This document shows positions 47,341-49,828 of a stretch of 49,828 bases of DNA, in pieces. The stretch's first letter is position 1, and each line of letters begins with the position of its first letter. A program made the translations under genes and the position numbers. The notes under the pieces were generated by a model. It was not told the origin of the DNA, made no database searches, and saw only the letters and a program-made list of their open reading frames with translations. The stretch is from Puerhibacterium puerhi (GTDB taxonomy: Bacteria > Actinomycetota > Actinomycetes > Actinomycetales > Cellulomonadaceae), in contig NZ_WUWN01000024.1 of NCBI RefSeq assembly GCF_009846865.1, forward strand, positions 1-49,828. The letters run 5' to 3'.

Positions 47341-49449
47341 ATGACGACGACGCAGCCCCTCGAGCCCGCGGCGACCGGCCCCGCCACCAAGGCCCCGGTG
47401 CCGAGCACCGTCGCACCGGTGACGCGGCCCACCGTGACCCTCGTCGAGGGCTCCTCCTTCTGCGTGTCCGGCCTGGACGGCGACGTCGACCCCGGCGCGA
47501 CGCACGGGCTGTTCGTCCGGGACACCCGCATCGTGTCCGCCTGGCGGCTGCTCGTGGACGGCACCCCCGTCGACTCCCTGTCGGTCATCGGCTCCGAGCC
47601 CTTCGAGGCGACGTTCGTCGGGCGCGGGCCGGCCCGCGACGGCAACCCTGACGCCACCCTCGTGGTCGAGCGCCACCGCCTCGTGGCGCAGGGCATGCGC
47701 GAGGACGTCACGATCCGCAACCACGGCCTGGAGGCCGCGGCGCTCGACGTGGAGCTGGTCGTCGAGTGCGACTTCGCCGACCTGTTCGAGGTCAAGGACG
47801 GGCGGCGGCGCGCCCGCCGCGACGTCGGCCACCGCGCCGTCGGCAGCGACCTCGTCTACTGGCTCGACGGGGCCCGGTCCCGCGGCGTGCGCATCAGCGC
47901 CCCCGCCGCCGTCGCGGCGCCCGGCCGCCTGCGCTGGTCCGTCGTCGTGCCGCCGGGCGAGGCGTGGACGACGACGGTGGAGGTGGTCGCGAGCGTCGAG
48001 GGCCACGAGATCCCCACGTCCTTCCCGGCGGGTGCGCCGGTGGACGCCAGCGGCCCCGTGCGACGGATGCGCGGGTGGCGCGCCGCGAACCCCGAGATCC
48101 GCGTGGACGACCCGGCGCTGGCCGAGGCCATCGCCCGCAGCCAGGAGGACCTGGGCGCGCTGCGCATCGTCGACCCCGAGCACCCGGAGGACGACGTCGT
48201 CGCCGCCGGCGCGCCGTGGTTCATGGCCCTGTTCGGCCGCGACTCGCTGCTGACGAGCTGGATGGCGCTGCCCTTCGCCCCGGACCTGGCGCTCGGCACG
48301 CTGCGCACGCTGGCGCGGCTGCAGGGCACGCGCGACGACGCCCGCTCCGAGGAGCAGCCCGGCAAGATCCTGCACGAGGTGCGCCTCGGCGCCGACCTGT
48401 CCCTGGCGCTCGGCGGCCAGAGCGTCTACTACGGCTCGGTCGACGCCACACCGCTGTTCGTCATGCTCGTGGGCCAGGCCGCGCGCTGGGGCGCGCCGCG
48501 CTCGGAGATCGAGCCGCTCCTGCCCGCCGTCGACGCCGCGCTGCGGTGGATCACCGAGCACGGCGACCCGGACGGCGACGGCCTGGTGGAGTACGTGCGC
48601 CGCACCGACCGCGGCCTGGTCAACCAGGGCTGGAAGGACTCCGGCGACGCCATGGTGCACGCCGACGGCACCCTGGCGCAGGCGCCGATCGCGCTCGCCG
48701 AGGTCCAGGGGTACGTCTACGCGGCGTGCCGCGCGCGGGCCTACCTGGCCGAGCGCCTCGGCCGGCCCGAGGAGGCGCCGCGGTGGCTGGAGCGCGCCGC
48801 CGAGGTCAAGCGGCGCTTCCACGAGGCGTTCTGGGTGCCGGAGCTCGGGTTCTACGCGATGGCCCTCGACCGGGACAAGCGACCGCTCGCCGTCGTCTCC
48901 TCCAACGTCGGCCACTGCCTGTGGACGGGCGTCGTCGACGACGCCGTGGCGGGCCAGGTCGTGGAGCGGCTGGTGTCGCCGGAGATGTTCACCGGGTTCG
49001 GGGTCCGCACCCTGAGCGCGGCGGCGCGCGGCTACAACCCCGTCAGCTACCACCGCGGCTCGGTGTGGCCGCACGACTCGGTGCTCGCGGCCGCGGGCAT
49101 GGCGGCGTACGGCTACCGCGGCGAGGCCACCCGGGTCACCGACGGCCTGGTGGACGCCGCGCGCGCCTTCGGCGGCCGGCTGCCGGAGCTGTTCTGCGGG
49201 TTCGACCGGCGGGACAAGCCCGTGCCGGTGCCGTACCCGACGTCGTGCTCGCCGCAGGCCTGGGCGGCGGCCGTGCCGTTCGAGGTGCTGCGCATCACGC
49301 TCGACCTGCAGCCCGACGCCGCGGGCGGGGTGCGGGCGGGCCGGCCCGAGGGACGCGTCGGTACGGTACGTATCGACAACCTCGCGGTGGGCGACGACCG
49401 GGTCTCCGTGACCGCCGGTGAGGACCGGGTGGACGTGGGCCGAGACTGA
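47341..49449 (+). CDS. Amylo-alpha-1,6-glucosidase-like glycoside hydrolase
   Basis: A 702-residue enzyme. N-terminal GDE_N_bis-type domain (TLVEGSSFCVSGLDGDVDPGATHGLFVRDTRIVSAWRLLVDG, residues 30-72) and an (alpha/alpha)6 catalytic part with WFMALFGRDSLLTSWMALPF, LVNQGWKDSGDAMVHADG and NPVSYHRGSVWPHDS. Related proteins are called glycogen-debranching enzymes, but the family also includes other alpha-glucosidases. No signal peptide, so it acts in the cytoplasm. SD GGAGGTG precedes ATG 47341. A MerR gene follows 13 bases after the stop. Confidence 0.87.
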   Translation: MTTTQPLEPAATGPATKAPVPSTVAPVTRPTVTLVEGSSFCVSGLDGDVDPGATHGLFVRDTRIVSAWRLLVDGTPVDSLSVIGSEPFEATFVGRGPARDGNPDATLVVERHRLVAQGMREDVTIRNHGLEAAALDVELVVECDFADLFEVKDGRRRARRDVGHRAVGSDLVYWLDGARSRGVRISAPAAVAAPGRLRWSVVVPPGEAWTTTVEVVASVEGHEIPTSFPAGAPVDASGPVRRMRGWRAANPEIRVDDPALAEAIARSQEDLGALRIVDPEHPEDDVVAAGAPWFMALFGRDSLLTSWMALPFAPDLALGTLRTLARLQGTRDDARSEEQPGKILHEVRLGADLSLALGGQSVYYGSVDATPLFVMLVGQAARWGAPRSEIEPLLPAVDAALRWITEHGDPDGDGLVEYVRRTDRGLVNQGWKDSGDAMVHADGTLAQAPIALAEVQGYVYAACRARAYLAERLGRPEEAPRWLERAAEVKRRFHEAFWVPELGFYAMALDRDKRPLAVVSSNVGHCLWTGVVDDAVAGQVVERLVSPEMFTGFGVRTLSAAARGYNPVSYHRGSVWPHDSVLAAAGMAAYGYRGEATRVTDGLVDAARAFGGRLPELFCGFDRRDKPVPVPYPTSCSPQAWAAAVPFEVLRITLDLQPDAAGGVRAGRPEGRVGTVRIDNLAVGDDRVSVTAGEDRVDVGRD

Positions 49450-49462
49450 AGGAGCGGGTGCG

Positions 49463-49828
49463 GTGAGCGACGACGCGGCGCGTCGACCGGGGCCCGGCGG
49501 CGGCACCGGCGACGAGAGCGTGCGCTCGCCCGGCGCCGCGGACGGCCCGGCGGCCGGCTCGGCGTCGGACCGGACCACCGACCGGATCCGGTCGGACGAG
49601 CCCTTCTACACGATCGGCCAGGTCGCGGCACTGCTCGACGTCCCGGCCGCTCAGCTGCGGCGGCTGGACGCGCTGGAGATCGTCCAGCCCGACCGCTCGC
49701 AGGGCAACCAGCGGCGGTACTCGGCCGACGAGATCGAGCGGCTGCGCGAGGTCATCCAGCTCGGCGAGGAGGGCGTGACGCTGCCGGGCGTCCGCAAGAT
49801 CCTCGAGCTGCGCCGGCAGGTCGGCGAG
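49463..49828 (+). CDS. MerR/HspR-like regulator (partial, cut by window end)
   Basis: The first ~122 residues of a MerR-family regulator. After a disordered Gly/Asp-rich leader of about 45 residues comes the winged helix: FYTIGQVAALLDVPAAQLRRLDALEIVQPDRSQGNQRRYSADEIERLREVIQLGEEGVTLPGVRKILELRRQV. The pattern RRYS-DI-LR-V-L-EEGV-L-G-KILEL resembles HspR. GTG 49463 has SD GAAGGAG. Probably co-transcribed with the glucosidase gene and a candidate regulator of the divergent promoter at 47240-47285. Confidence 0.85.
   Translation, partial: MSDDAARRPGPGGGTGDESVRSPGAADGPAAGSASDRTTDRIRSDEPFYTIGQVAALLDVPAAQLRRLDALEIVQPDRSQGNQRRYSADEIERLREVIQLGEEGVTLPGVRKILELRRQVGE

Overview
The window is very GC-rich (by eye well over 70%) and gene-dense, with GTG starts common. 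It reads as a chromosomal segment of a high-GC actinobacterium, most likely a Cellulomonas-like member of the Micrococcales. The main supports are the conserved actinobacterial neighbourhood mscL / SAF protein / Ruc-type chaperone / 5-formyl-THF cyclo-ligase / RimJ / SepX-GlpR-like protein, a xylR-xylA-xylB locus, and leaderless-type promoters (a -10 like TAGCGT placed 6-7 nt before the start codon) at about eighteen genes. No phage, insertion sequence, CRISPR array or rRNA was seen. One tRNA-Arg(CCT) is present.

Layout. 1-7.2 kb: a housekeeping block with a cell-division-type membrane protein (cut by the left edge), RimJ-like acetyltransferase, folate cyclo-ligase, a secreted or anchored penicillin-acylase-family hydrolase, a zinc-ribbon chaperone (Ruc-like) behind a CIRCE operator, a SAF-domain protein and MscL. 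7.2-11.8 kb: a 1415-residue helicase-family protein whose ATPase motifs look eroded, with a long structured upstream region. 11.8-18.4 kb: small functions, namely a MarR regulator divergent from an NTF2-fold protein, a haloacetate-dehalogenase-like hydrolase, an acetyltransferase, an MFS exporter, and a three-gene DinB / membrane / DUF1963 operon. 18.4-21.9 kb: an ABC transporter (ATPase plus FtsX-type permease) and two acetyltransferases, one with its ribosome-binding site inside a terminator hairpin.

22.0-29.9 kb holds the most unusual locus: an NCS1 (CodB-like) permease, a short HyuA-like hydantoinase/oxoprolinase, three tandem DUF917 (S-methyl-thiohydantoin desulfurase family) proteins and a PucR-type regulator. 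The genes are tightly spaced or overlapping, behind one good sigma70-type promoter with palindromes upstream. It looks like an uptake and breakdown pathway for a hydantoin-like or thiohydantoin-like heterocycle of unknown identity.

29.9-34.2 kb: a sirtuin, a PAS-PAS-GAF-SpoIIE phosphatase, a saccharopine-dehydrogenase-like protein and the tRNA. 34.3-38.9 kb: a ROK repressor divergent from xylA-xylB with interlocking promoters, flanked by two different intergenic repeat clusters, one centred on a perfect 64-bp palindrome. 38.9-40.3 kb: the thyA-folA operon. 40.4-45 kb: small membrane proteins, an orphan receiver protein and a histidine kinase overlapping a degenerate GGDEF membrane protein. 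45-49.8 kb: RidA, a small unknown protein, and a glycosyltransferase divergent from an amylo-alpha-1,6-glucosidase-like enzyme followed by a MerR/HspR-like regulator cut by the right edge.
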